A DNA stretch of 64,000 bases from Micromonospora halophytica (GTDB lineage Bacteria; Actinomycetota; Actinomycetes; Mycobacteriales; Micromonosporaceae). The position numbers and the translations under genes were made by a program. Of the stretch, positions 7,529 through 15,980 are shown piece by piece. The DNA is taken from the NCBI RefSeq assembly GCF_900090245.1, contig NZ_FMDN01000022.1, positions 1 through 64,000 on the forward strand. Direction: 5' to 3'. The notes below the pieces were generated by a model. That model was not told the DNA's origin. It ran no database searches and saw nothing but the letters and a program-made list of their open reading frames with translations. Every line of letters begins with the position of its first letter. The first letter of the stretch is position 1.

Positions 7529-10189
7529 ATGGCCAAGTTCGTCTACGACTTCATCGAGGGTGACCGCAGCAGAGCCGATCTGCTGGGTGGCAAGGGCGCG
7601 AACCTGGCCGAGATGACCCGGCTGGGGCTGCCCGTCCCGCCCGGGTTCACCGTCAGCACCGACGCCTGCCGGGCGTACCTGCGCACCGGGGAACCCCCGG
7701 AAGGGCTCTTCGAGGAGATCAACGCCCACCTGCGGGAGGTCGAGGCCCGGCTGGGCCGGTGGCTCGGCGACCGGCACGACCCGCTGCTGCTGGCGGTCCG
7801 CTCCGGCGGCCGGTACTCGATGCCGGGGATGATGGAGACGATCCTGGACATCGGGCTGAACGACACGACCGTGCACGGTCTCGCCGCGCGCGCCGGCGAC
7901 GACCGGTTCGCCTGGGACTCGTACCGCCGGCTGATCCAGATGTTCGGCCGGACCGTGTACGGCGTGCCGGCCGACGAGTTCGAGCGGGAGCTGGAGGCGC
8001 TGCGCGCCTCGGCCGGGCCGGCCGGGCCGAGCGCCGAGCAGTTGCGCGACCTGGTGGAGACGTACAAGAAGGTCTTCGCCGCGCATGTCGGGCACGACTT
8101 CCCGCAGGCCCCGCACGAGCAGCTCTACCTGGCGGTCCGCTCGGTGTTCGAGTCGTGGAACTCGGAGCGGGCCCGGATCTACCGGCGGCAGGAGCGCATC
8201 CCGGACGACCTCGGCACCGCAGTGAACGTGATGGCGATGGTCTTCGGCAACCTGGGCCCGGACTCGGGCACCGGAGTGGCGTTCACCCGCGACCCGGCCA
8301 CCGGCGCGCCCGGCGTGTACGGCGACTACCTGCCCGACGCGCAGGGCGAGGACGTGGTGGCCGGCATCCGCAACACGATCCCCCTGCCCGAGCTGGAGCG
8401 GATCGACCCGGCGAGCTTCCGCCGGCTGATGACGATCATGGCGACGTTGGAGCGGCACTACCGCGACCTGTGCGACATCGAGTTCACCATCGAGCGCGGC
8501 CAGCTGTGGATGCTGCAGACCCGGGTCGGCAAGCGCACCGCCGCCGCCGCGTTCGTGATCGCCGCGCAACTGGTCCAGGAGGGGCTGATCAGCCTGGACG
8601 AGGCGCTGCTGCGGGTCAGCGGCGCGCAGCTCGGCCAGCTGATGTTTCCGGCCTTCGACCTGTCGGGCGCCCCGACGCCGGTCGCGGTCGGGGTGGGGGC
8701 CTCCCCGGGGGCCGCGGTGGGCCGGGTGGTGTTCGACTCCGCCGCCGCGGCTGCGGCCACCGAACCGGTGATCCTGGTCCGCCGGGAGACCAACCCGGAC
8801 GACCTGCCCGGCATGATCGCCGCGGCCGGGGTGCTGACCTCGCGCGGCGGCAAGACCTCGCACGCCGCCGTGGTGGCCCGGGGCATGGGACGTACCTGCG
8901 TCTGCGGGGCGGACGCCCTGCGGATCGACCCGGAGCGCGGCGAGTTCGCCGTCGGCGACCGGGTGGTCCGGGCCGGGGACGTGATCTCCATCGACGGCAC
9001 CACCGGCCGGATCTACGCCGGCGAGGTCCCGGTGCAGCCCTCCCCCGTCGCCCGTTACCTCGCCGGCGAGCTGGAGCCGCAGGCCGACCCGCTGGTCGCG
9101 GCGGTGCACCGGCTGCTCGGCCACGCCGACGCGGTACGCCGCTTGGGCGTGCGGGCCAACGCCGACACCGGGCAGGACGCCCGCCGGGCCCGCCGGCTCG
9201 GCGCCACCGGGGTCGGGCTGTGCCGTACCGAGCACATGTTCCTCGGCGAACGCCGGGAACTGGTGGAGCGGCTGATCCTGGCCGAGGGCCCGGACGAGGT
9301 GACGGCCGCGCTGGACGCTTTGCTGCCGTTGCAGCGGGCCGACTTCGTGGAGATCCTCGCGGCGATGGACGGGCTGCCGGTGACCATCCGGCTGATCGAC
9401 CCGCCGCTGCACGAGTTCCTGCCCCCGCTGCACGAGCTGACCGCCCGGGTGGCCCGCGCCGAGGCGCTCGGCGAGGACCCCGGCCGCGACGGCCGGCTGC
9501 TGGTCGCGGTCCGCCGGATGCACGAGTCGAACCCGATGCTCGGCCTGCGCGGGGTGCGGCTCGGGCTGGTGATCCCGGGGCTGTTCGCCATGCAGGTCCG
9601 CGCGGTCGCCGAGGCGGCGGCGCAGCGGGTGCGCGACGGTGGTGACCCGCGACCGGAGATCATGGTGCCGCTGGTCGGCGATGTGAAGGAGCTGGCCGCC
9701 GTCCGGGTGGAGGCCGAACAGGTCCTCGCCGGGGTGCCGGAGGCGCCGGAGATCCCGATCGGCACGATGATCGAGGTGCCGCGGGCGGCGCTGACCGCCG
9801 GGGAGATCGCCGCCGAGGCGCACTTCTTCTCCTTCGGCACCAACGACCTGACCCAGACCGCCTGGGCGTTCTCCCGCGACGACGTGGAGGGCTCGTTCTT
9901 CGGCGCGTACCTGCAACGGGGGATCTTCGCCGTCTCCCCGTTCGAGAGCATCGACGTCAAGGGCGTCGGGCGGCTGGTCCGGCTGGCCGTGGCGGAGGGT
10001 CGGGCCACCCGGCCGGAGCTGACCGTCGGGGTCTGCGGCGAGCACGGCGGCGACCCCGAGTCGGTGGCGTTCTTCGCCGACGCCGGGCTGGACTACGTCT
10101 CCTGCTCGCCGTACCGGGTGCCGATCGCCCGGCTGGCGGCCGGGCGGGCCGCCGTCGACTCCACCACCGGCACGTCCGACTCCCGATAG
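7529..10189 (+). CDS. ppdK: pyruvate, phosphate dikinase
   Basis: Interconverts pyruvate, ATP and phosphate with PEP, AMP and pyrophosphate. The 886-residue length fits the family. Domains: N-terminal ATP-grasp nucleotide domain (about 1-350, containing SMPGMMETILDIGLND), phosphohistidine swivelling domain with GGKTSHAAVVARGMG carrying catalytic His445, and a C-terminal PEP/pyruvate TIM barrel with catalytic Cys836 in GVCGEHGGD. The ATG at 7529 has GGAGG 8 nt upstream. PPDK with alcohol dehydrogenase and universal stress proteins recalls the oxygen-limitation islands of streptomycetes, where pyrophosphate-linked energy saving is plausible. A DosR-like box precedes it. Confidence 0.96.
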   Translation: MAKFVYDFIEGDRSRADLLGGKGANLAEMTRLGLPVPPGFTVSTDACRAYLRTGEPPEGLFEEINAHLREVEARLGRWLGDRHDPLLLAVRSGGRYSMPGMMETILDIGLNDTTVHGLAARAGDDRFAWDSYRRLIQMFGRTVYGVPADEFERELEALRASAGPAGPSAEQLRDLVETYKKVFAAHVGHDFPQAPHEQLYLAVRSVFESWNSERARIYRRQERIPDDLGTAVNVMAMVFGNLGPDSGTGVAFTRDPATGAPGVYGDYLPDAQGEDVVAGIRNTIPLPELERIDPASFRRLMTIMATLERHYRDLCDIEFTIERGQLWMLQTRVGKRTAAAAFVIAAQLVQEGLISLDEALLRVSGAQLGQLMFPAFDLSGAPTPVAVGVGASPGAAVGRVVFDSAAAAAATEPVILVRRETNPDDLPGMIAAAGVLTSRGGKTSHAAVVARGMGRTCVCGADALRIDPERGEFAVGDRVVRAGDVISIDGTTGRIYAGEVPVQPSPVARYLAGELEPQADPLVAAVHRLLGHADAVRRLGVRANADTGQDARRARRLGATGVGLCRTEHMFLGERRELVERLILAEGPDEVTAALDALLPLQRADFVEILAAMDGLPVTIRLIDPPLHEFLPPLHELTARVARAEALGEDPGRDGRLLVAVRRMHESNPMLGLRGVRLGLVIPGLFAMQVRAVAEAAAQRVRDGGDPRPEIMVPLVGDVKELAAVRVEAEQVLAGVPEAPEIPIGTMIEVPRAALTAGEIAAEAHFFSFGTNDLTQTAWAFSRDDVEGSFFGAYLQRGIFAVSPFESIDVKGVGRLVRLAVAEGRATRPELTVGVCGEHGGDPESVAFFADAGLDYVSCSPYRVPIARLAAGRAAVDSTTGTSDSR

Positions 10190-10201
10190 GAGGGCAGCGC
10201 G

Positions 10202-10660
10202 ATGACCGCGATCTTCAACCCCACCGGCCCCGCCCCGCTGGCCCCGCCGCCCCGGCGGGCCCCGGAGCCGGCGGCGACGCCCGCGCCGGTCGTACCGGTG
10301 GGGCCCGTCGGGCCGGTGCTGGAACTGCCCGGCACGCCGGCTGCGGCGCTGGTGCCGGTGACCCGCGACGGGCGGGCCGTCGGGGCGTTCGTCCTGGCCG
10401 GCGGACGGGTCCGCTACCGGTCGGTGCCGGACCCGGACCAGGTGCTCGCCGCCGCGGCCGGCGCGGTCGCCGTGGCGCTGCTGGCCACGGCGGTGGCGGT
10501 GGTGGGCCGGCGCCGGCCACCGGCGATCGGCGCGGTGACGATGGGCCCCGGCGGCTGGGTCAGCCTGCGCGGGACCCGCGCCCCGGCGCTGCGCCCGGCG
10601 ACGCCCCGGCCGTGGTGGGCCCGCGTGCTGCGGGCCCGCCGGCTGGTCGCCGAACGCTGA
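10202..10660 (+). CDS. hypothetical single-pass membrane protein
   Basis: A 152-residue protein with a Pro/Ala-rich N-terminus (residues 1-45), a small central domain with VTRDGRAVGAFVLAGGRVRY, one membrane helix (about 80-101) and a basic tail. The ATG has AGGAGGG ideally spaced and starts 12 bp after ppdK, so it is very likely co-transcribed with it. I do not recognise the family. It may be a small membrane partner of the stress island. Confidence 0.65.
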   Translation: MTAIFNPTGPAPLAPPPRRAPEPAATPAPVVPVGPVGPVLELPGTPAAALVPVTRDGRAVGAFVLAGGRVRYRSVPDPDQVLAAAAGAVAVALLATAVAVVGRRRPPAIGAVTMGPGGWVSLRGTRAPALRPATPRPWWARVLRARRLVAER

Positions 10661-10664
10661 CCCC

Positions 10665-10703
10665 CGGTGCCGCCGGGGCCGGCCCACGGCCCCGGCGGCA
10701 CCG
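10665..10703 (+). terminator. strong hairpin ending the ppdK operon
   Basis: A perfect 16-bp inverted repeat (arm CGGTGCCGCCGGGGCC) with a 7-nt loop starts 5 nt after the stop codon. No T-tract follows. Confidence 0.8.
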
Positions 10704-10909
10704 CCGCCCACCCACCGGCCTGTTCCGGGGTACGCCCCGCAACGGCACTCCACCCCGACAACACCCGCACCCGAACGTTCGCGGAACGAGGGCCCGTTCC
10801 CCGTCGAACAGGCCCTCATCTCTCTGCGAAGGGCACGGATCCTCGAGGTCGGGTCCGCGTGGTGACGCAGGCGGCCACGCGCCCGCCGAACGGGCGGCGG
10901 GAGGGGTGG

Positions 10910-10923
10910 GGGTCTTTGGTCCC
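10910..10923. promoter_or_regulatory. DosR/DevR-like box upstream of adh-pfl
   Basis: GGGTCTTTGGTCCC matches 9 of 10 fixed positions of the DosR/DevR core and has an AT-leaning centre. It lies 88 bp before the adh start codon. The surrounding gap of about 300 bp (10704-11010) also holds the palindrome GGGGTACGCCCC but no gene. Confidence 0.6.
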
Positions 10924-11010
10924 GGGCGGTCGTGGTCCTGCGCCCCTGCCCGCTGCGGCGCCGGCGGCGGAGGCTGGTCCTGGAAGCGAAGAAGACCTGG
11001 GAGGCCCCCG

Positions 11011-12021
11011 ATGCGCGCGACCGTCGTCACCTCGTTCGACCAGCCACTGGAGATCTTCGACGTGCCGGTGCCGGAGCCCGGCCCCGGCGAGATCCTGGTC
11101 CGGATCGAGGCGAGTGGGCTCTGCCACACCGACATCCACGCCGCCCGCGGTGACTGGCCGGTCAAGCCGAACCCGCCGTTCGTGCCGGGCCACGAGGGCG
11201 TCGGCATCGTCGAGCGGGTCGGCGTGGGCGTCACCGAGCACGCCGTCGGCCACCGGGTGGCCCTGCCCTGGCTCGGCTGGGCCTGCGGCACCTGCGACTA
11301 CTGCGTCTCCGGCTGGGAGACGCTCTGCGAGGCGCAGCGCAACACCGGCTACTCCGTCGACGGCGCGCACGCCGAGTACGCGGTCGCCTCGGCCCGCTAC
11401 GCCGTCCGCGTCCCGGACGGGGTCGACCCGTTCGAGGCGGCCCCGCTGACCTGCGCGGGTGTCACCACGTACAAGGCGGTGAAGGTGGCCGCGGTACGGC
11501 CCGGCGACCGGGTGGCGGTCTTCGGCATCGGCGGGCTCGGGCACCTCGCCCAGCAGTACGCGCAGCTGTTCGGCGGCGAGACCGTCGCCGTGGACGTGAC
11601 GGACGAGAAGCTGCACCTGGCCCGCGCCCTCGGCGCCACGCACACCGTGAACGCGGCCGAGGTCGACCCGGTCGAGGCGGTCACCGCGCTCGGCGGGGCG
11701 GACGTGGCGATCGTCCTGGCCGCCAGCCCTGCCGTGATCGCGCAGGCCCACCGCTGCCTGCGCCGGGGCGGGCGGCTGGTGCTGGTGTCGCTGCCGAAGG
11801 AGAACGGCTTCACCCTGCCGGTCTTCGAGACCGTGCTCAAGGGCATCACCGTGATCGGCTCGATCGTCGGCACCCGCGCCGACCTGGCCGAGGTGTTCCG
11901 GCTGCACGCCGCCGGCCACACCCGGGTCGCGTACGAGGTGCGCAAGCTCGACGAGATCAACGAGGCGGTGCAGGACGTGCTGGCCGGCCGGGTCGCCGCC
12001 CGCCTGGTGCTGCGGCCGTGA
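11011..12021 (+). CDS. zinc-dependent alcohol dehydrogenase
   Basis: A medium-chain dehydrogenase of 336 residues. It carries the catalytic zinc site (C-H-T-D at about 36-39, GHEGVGIVERVGVG with its His and Glu), the four-cysteine structural zinc loop (CGTCDYCVSGWETLC), and a Rossmann fold with GIGGLGHLAQQ. It closely resembles AdhP/AdhT ethanol dehydrogenases, which would reoxidise NADH by reducing acetaldehyde. GGAGG lies 6 nt before the ATG. It is first in an apparent adh-pfl-pflA operon preceded by a DosR-like box, fitting fermentative redox balancing. Confidence 0.93.
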   Translation: MRATVVTSFDQPLEIFDVPVPEPGPGEILVRIEASGLCHTDIHAARGDWPVKPNPPFVPGHEGVGIVERVGVGVTEHAVGHRVALPWLGWACGTCDYCVSGWETLCEAQRNTGYSVDGAHAEYAVASARYAVRVPDGVDPFEAAPLTCAGVTTYKAVKVAAVRPGDRVAVFGIGGLGHLAQQYAQLFGGETVAVDVTDEKLHLARALGATHTVNAAEVDPVEAVTALGGADVAIVLAASPAVIAQAHRCLRRGGRLVLVSLPKENGFTLPVFETVLKGITVIGSIVGTRADLAEVFRLHAAGHTRVAYEVRKLDEINEAVQDVLAGRVAARLVLRP

Positions 12022-12092
12022 CCGCCGTCCGGCCCCCGACGACCGTCCGGCGGCCCGCAGACCCGCCGGCGCACCTCCTGGAGGGACCCCTC

Positions 12093-14336
12093 ATGACCGG
12101 CAACGCACACCTCGACCCGTGGCGCGGCTTCACCGGCGCCGCGTGGCGCGACACCGTCGACGTCGCCGACTTCGTCCGCGCCAACCACGAGCCGTACACC
12201 GGGGACGCCGCGTTCCTGACCGGGCCGACCGCCCGGACCCTGGCGGTCTGGGGCGCGCTGAAGACGCTCTTCGTCGAGGAGCGTCGGCGTGGGGTCCTCG
12301 ACGTCGACGCGGCCACCCCGTCGACCATCACCGCACACGGGCCCGGCTGGATCGACCGGGACCGGGAGCTGATCGTCGGGCTGCAGACCGACGCGCCGCT
12401 GCGCCGGGCGATCATGCCGGCCGGTGGGTTGCGGATGGTGGAGACCGCGCTGAAGGCGTACGGCTTCGAGCCCGACCCGGAGGTGCACCGCATCTTCACC
12501 AGCTACCGCAAGACGCACAACGACGCGGTCTTCGACGCGTACCCGGCCGACGTGCTCGCCGCCCGGCGCTCGCACGTCATCACCGGCCTGCCCGACGCGT
12601 ACGGCCGGGGCCGGATCATCGGCGACTACCGGCGGGTGGCGCTCTACGGCGTCGACCGGCTCGTCGCCGAGCGGAAGGCGCTCAAGGCGGCGCTGGACGA
12701 GCGGCCCTCCACCGACGAGGTCATCCGCGACCGCGAGGAGTTGGCCGAGCAGATCCGCGCACTCGGCGAGCTGAGGCAGATGGCCGCCGGCTACGGCTAC
12801 GACATCTCGGCCCCGGCGACGACCGGCCGCGAGGCGATCCAGTGGCTGTACTTCGCGTACCTGGCCGCCACCAAGGAGCAGAACGGCGCGGCGATGTCGC
12901 TGGGCCGCACGGCGAACTTCGTCGACGCCTACCTGCGCCGTGACCTGACCGAGGGACGGCTGACCGAGAGCGACGCCCAGGAGCTGGTCGACGACTTCGT
13001 GATCAAACTGCGGATCGTCCGGTTCCTGCGCACCCCCGAGTACGACCAGCTCTTCTCCGGCGACCCCACCTGGGTCACCGAGTCGCTCGGTGGGATGGGC
13101 GCCGACGGGCGACCACTGGTCAGCCGGACCAGCTTCCGCTACCTGCAGACCCTCTACAACCTCGGCCCGGCGCCCGAGCCGAACCTGACCGTGCTCTGGT
13201 CGCCGCAGTTGCCCGTCGGGTTCAAGCGGTTCTGCGCCCAGGTGTCGCTGGACACCAGCGCCATCCAGTACGAGAACGACGAGCTGATCCGCCCCGCGTA
13301 CGACGACGACACCGCGATCGCCTGCTGCGTCTCGGCGATGCGGGTGGGCCGGGACATGCAGTTCTTCGGGGCCAGGGCCAACCTGGCCAAGGCGCTGCTG
13401 TACGCGATCAACGGCGGCCGGGACGAGATCACCGGCGAACAGGTGGCCCCGGCGACCCCGCCGGTCGGCGGCGAGACGCTCGACCACGCCGAGGTGCTGG
13501 CCGCGTACGACAAGACGCTGGACTGGCTGGCCGCGACGTACGTGGACGCGCTCAACGTCATCCACCACCAGCACGACCGGTACGCCTACGAGCGGCTGGA
13601 GATGGCGCTGCACGACCACCCGGTGCGCCGCTTCATGGCCACCGGCATCGCCGGGCTCTCCGTCGCCGTGGACAGCCTCGCCGCGATCAGGTACGGCACG
13701 GTCAAGGTGCTGCGCGACGAGACCGGCCTGGCGATCGACTACGCGGTCGAGGGCGAGGTGCCGACCTTCGGCAACAACGACGACCGGGCCGACGACATCG
13801 CGGTGTGGCTGGTGGAGACGTTCGCCGAGAAGCTGCGCCGGCAGCGCACCTACCGCGACGCCGAGCTGACCATGTCGGTACTGACCATCACCTCCAACGT
13901 GGTCTACGGCAAGCACACCGGCAACACCCCGGACGGCCGGCGCGCCGGTGAGCCGTTCGCGCCGGGGGCGAACCCGATGAACGGCCGGGACACCCACGGC
14001 CTGGTCGCGGCCGCGCTGTCGGTGGCGAAGCTGCCGTACGACGCCGCCCGGGACGGCATCTCGCTGACCGGCACGGTCACCCCCGACGGGTTGGGCCGCA
14101 CCCGGTCCGAACGGATCGACAACCTGGCCGGGGTGCTCGACGCCTACACCGACTCCGGCGGGTTCCACCTGAACGTCAACGTGCTGGACCGGGCCACCCT
14201 GGTCGACGCGATGGCGCACCCGGAGCGCTACCCGCAGCTCACCGTGCGGGTCTCCGGGTACGCGGTGAACTTCGTCCGGCTCACCCCGGAACAGCAGCGG
14301 GACGTGGTGTCCCGGACCTTCCACGGGTCGCTGTGA
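12093..14336 (+). CDS. pflB: formate C-acetyltransferase (pyruvate formate-lyase)
   Basis: A glycyl-radical enzyme converting pyruvate and CoA to acetyl-CoA and formate. The 747-residue product has family length. The adjacent active-site cysteines are Cys411-Cys412 in IACCVSAMRVG, and the radical glycine is Gly722 in the C-terminal box RVSGYAVNF. The start is the ATG at 12093 with GGAGGG 7 nt upstream; a GTG at 12018 overlapping the adh stop is less likely. Its activase follows with a 4-bp overlap. PFL needs anoxia, so its presence in a presumed aerobe signals an oxygen-limited state. Confidence 0.96.
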   Translation: MTGNAHLDPWRGFTGAAWRDTVDVADFVRANHEPYTGDAAFLTGPTARTLAVWGALKTLFVEERRRGVLDVDAATPSTITAHGPGWIDRDRELIVGLQTDAPLRRAIMPAGGLRMVETALKAYGFEPDPEVHRIFTSYRKTHNDAVFDAYPADVLAARRSHVITGLPDAYGRGRIIGDYRRVALYGVDRLVAERKALKAALDERPSTDEVIRDREELAEQIRALGELRQMAAGYGYDISAPATTGREAIQWLYFAYLAATKEQNGAAMSLGRTANFVDAYLRRDLTEGRLTESDAQELVDDFVIKLRIVRFLRTPEYDQLFSGDPTWVTESLGGMGADGRPLVSRTSFRYLQTLYNLGPAPEPNLTVLWSPQLPVGFKRFCAQVSLDTSAIQYENDELIRPAYDDDTAIACCVSAMRVGRDMQFFGARANLAKALLYAINGGRDEITGEQVAPATPPVGGETLDHAEVLAAYDKTLDWLAATYVDALNVIHHQHDRYAYERLEMALHDHPVRRFMATGIAGLSVAVDSLAAIRYGTVKVLRDETGLAIDYAVEGEVPTFGNNDDRADDIAVWLVETFAEKLRRQRTYRDAELTMSVLTITSNVVYGKHTGNTPDGRRAGEPFAPGANPMNGRDTHGLVAAALSVAKLPYDAARDGISLTGTVTPDGLGRTRSERIDNLAGVLDAYTDSGGFHLNVNVLDRATLVDAMAHPERYPQLTVRVSGYAVNFVRLTPEQQRDVVSRTFHGSL

Positions 14337-15214
14337 CCGTCCGCCCGCCCTCGCCGCCCGGGCTCACCGAGCCCGGGCGCACGGGCCTGCCCGGCGTACC
14401 CGCCCCGGCCGGCGGCGGTCCCGCCGGACCGGTGCCCGCCCGCACGCCCGACGACGCGGCCGGGCGGGGAGGGGCCGGCGGCGAGCTGACCGGGGCGGTG
14501 CACTCCTGGGACATCTCGGTCGGGGTGGACGGGCCGGGCACCCGGTTCGTGACGTTCCTCGCCGGCTGCCCGCTGCGCTGCCGCTACTGCCACAGCCCGG
14601 ACACCTGGTACCGGCGCAGCGGCCGGCACCGCACGGTGGACGAGCTGATCGCCGAGATCAGCCGGTACCGGCGGTTCATCCAGGTCGCCGGGGGCGGGGT
14701 GACGCTCAGCGGGGGTGAACCGCTGCTGCAGCCCCGGTTCACCGGCGAGGTGCTGCGCCGCTGCCACGAACTGGGCCTGCACACCGCGCTGGACACCTCC
14801 GGCTTCCTCGGCGTACGCGCCGACGACGCCCTCCTCGATGCCACCGACCTGGTGCTGCTGGACGTGAAGTCGTGGGATCCGGCGACGTACCGGCGGGTGA
14901 CCCGGACCGGGTCGGTCGCGCCGACGCTGCGCTTCGGCCGGCGGCTGGCCGAGCGGGGCACCCCGATCTGGATCCGGTTCGTGCTGGTGCCCGGGCTCAC
15001 CGACGCGGAGGAGAACGTGGCGGGGGTGGCCGACTTCGCCGCCGAACTGGCCACCGTGCAGCGGGTGGAGGTGCTGCCGTTCCACCGCCTCGGCGCGCAC
15101 AAGTACGCCGACCTGGGGCTGACCTTCCCGCTCGCCGACACCGAGCCGCCCACGCCGGAACTGCTGGACCGGGTCCGGGGCCAGTTCGCCGAGCGGGGCG
15201 TCACCGTCTACTGA
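14333..15214 (+). CDS. pflA: pyruvate formate-lyase-activating enzyme (radical SAM)
   Basis: A radical SAM enzyme that installs the glycyl radical on PFL. The 4Fe-4S motif is C79-x3-C83-x2-C86 (CPLRCRYC), followed by the TLSGGEPLLQP SAM-binding GGE segment and LLDVKSWD. At 293 residues it is about 50 longer than typical PflA; the extra is a Pro/Gly/Ala-rich N-terminus, so the true start may lie downstream in frame, for example GTG 14429. GTG 14333 overlaps the pflB stop by 4 bp, which favours it. Confidence 0.92.
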   Translation: MTVRPPSPPGLTEPGRTGLPGVPAPAGGGPAGPVPARTPDDAAGRGGAGGELTGAVHSWDISVGVDGPGTRFVTFLAGCPLRCRYCHSPDTWYRRSGRHRTVDELIAEISRYRRFIQVAGGGVTLSGGEPLLQPRFTGEVLRRCHELGLHTALDTSGFLGVRADDALLDATDLVLLDVKSWDPATYRRVTRTGSVAPTLRFGRRLAERGTPIWIRFVLVPGLTDAEENVAGVADFAAELATVQRVEVLPFHRLGAHKYADLGLTFPLADTEPPTPELLDRVRGQFAERGVTVY

Positions 15215-15232
15215 CGGGTCACCCGGGCCGGC

Positions 15233-15703
15233 TCAGCTCGCCGAGGACGTCGGATAGCCGTACAGGTCCAGCAGCCGGACCCGGGACGCCTGGAGCCGGT
15301 CCACCACCACGGCCATGAACCGGGTCGTCAACTCCCGGCCGAGGTGGTCGTCGGACGCCATCAGCCGGCGCACCCCCTCGGCGGTGAACTCCACCGTCGG
15401 GGTACGCCGCACGGCGACCGCCCCGAACTGCCAGCGGTACGGCGGGAAGAGCCAGGACCAGCCCAACACCCCGCCCGGGCCGATCGTCTCGATCCCCACG
15501 TCACCTCGTCCGGGCACCGGGAAGTCCAGTGCCACCTCGCCGCCGCGGACGAGCCAGAACCGTTCCGCCGGCTGCCCGGCCCGAAACAGTCGATGGCCGG
15601 GGTGCCAGACCACCGGCCGGGCGTACCCGGTCAGCCGGGGCAGCCACTCCTGCGGCAGGCCGGCCAGGAAGGGGTGTTCACGGAGCATCTCCAGTGGCGT
15701 CAT
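15233..15703 (-). CDS. lone cyclic-nucleotide-binding-fold protein
   Basis: A 156-residue protein consisting only of a CRP-like beta-barrel sensor domain with its C-terminal helix; the DNA-binding HTH is absent. The phosphate-binding cassette lacks the canonical G-E and R-S residues; the segment reads GWSWLFPPYRWQFGA, rich in Trp and Pro, so it probably does not bind cAMP and may sense another ligand or act through contact. The ATG at 15703 has GGAGGG. It is convergent with pflA and divergent from the cation ATPase, within the oxygen-limitation island. Confidence 0.75.
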   Translation of the reverse strand: MTPLEMLREHPFLAGLPQEWLPRLTGYARPVVWHPGHRLFRAGQPAERFWLVRGGEVALDFPVPGRGDVGIETIGPGGVLGWSWLFPPYRWQFGAVAVRRTPTVEFTAEGVRRLMASDDHLGRELTTRFMAVVVDRLQASRVRLLDLYGYPTSSAS

Positions 15704-15726
15704 GCGAGGTCCCTCCGGTAACGGGC

Positions 15727-15751
15727 GGGGCCCGGCGGACGACCGGGCCCC
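15727..15751. repeat. 9-bp inverted repeat in the CNB-protein leader
   Basis: GGGGCCCGG, 7 nt, then its exact complement lies 24-48 nt upstream of the lone sensor-domain gene. It could be an operator or a leader hairpin; no choice can be made from sequence. Confidence 0.45.
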
Positions 15752-15863
15752 TGCGGTCGGCTCAGCGCTTCCCACCGTGCTCCACGGTGGTGACGGTGGA
15801 CACGTCGACATCCCTGTCGCTGGTCCTGTCCCCATCCGACTCCTGTTCAGGGCGACGACGTCA

Positions 15864-15877
15864 GGGCCGTTGGTCCC
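15864..15877. promoter_or_regulatory. DosR/DevR-like box in divergent region
   Basis: GGGCCGTTGGTCCC matches 9 of 10 fixed DosR/DevR positions. It lies in the 277-bp divergent gap, 104 bp before the cation ATPase start and 161 bp before the start of the sensor-domain gene, so it could serve either or both. Confidence 0.55.
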
Positions 15878-15980
15878 GGGCCCGGCGGGCGCAACGCCTC
15901 TGCCCGTGACACCATCGCGGCGGGATGGTGGAACGGGACGGCGTGCCCGCGACGCGCCGCAACGAGGCGGGGGGACACCG

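Noticed and set aside
15315..15980. In-frame N-terminal extension of the P-type ATPase
   Set aside because: The extra 222 codons overlap the sensor-domain gene antisense, carry no family sequence, and precede a well-placed GTG with a ribosome site at 15981.
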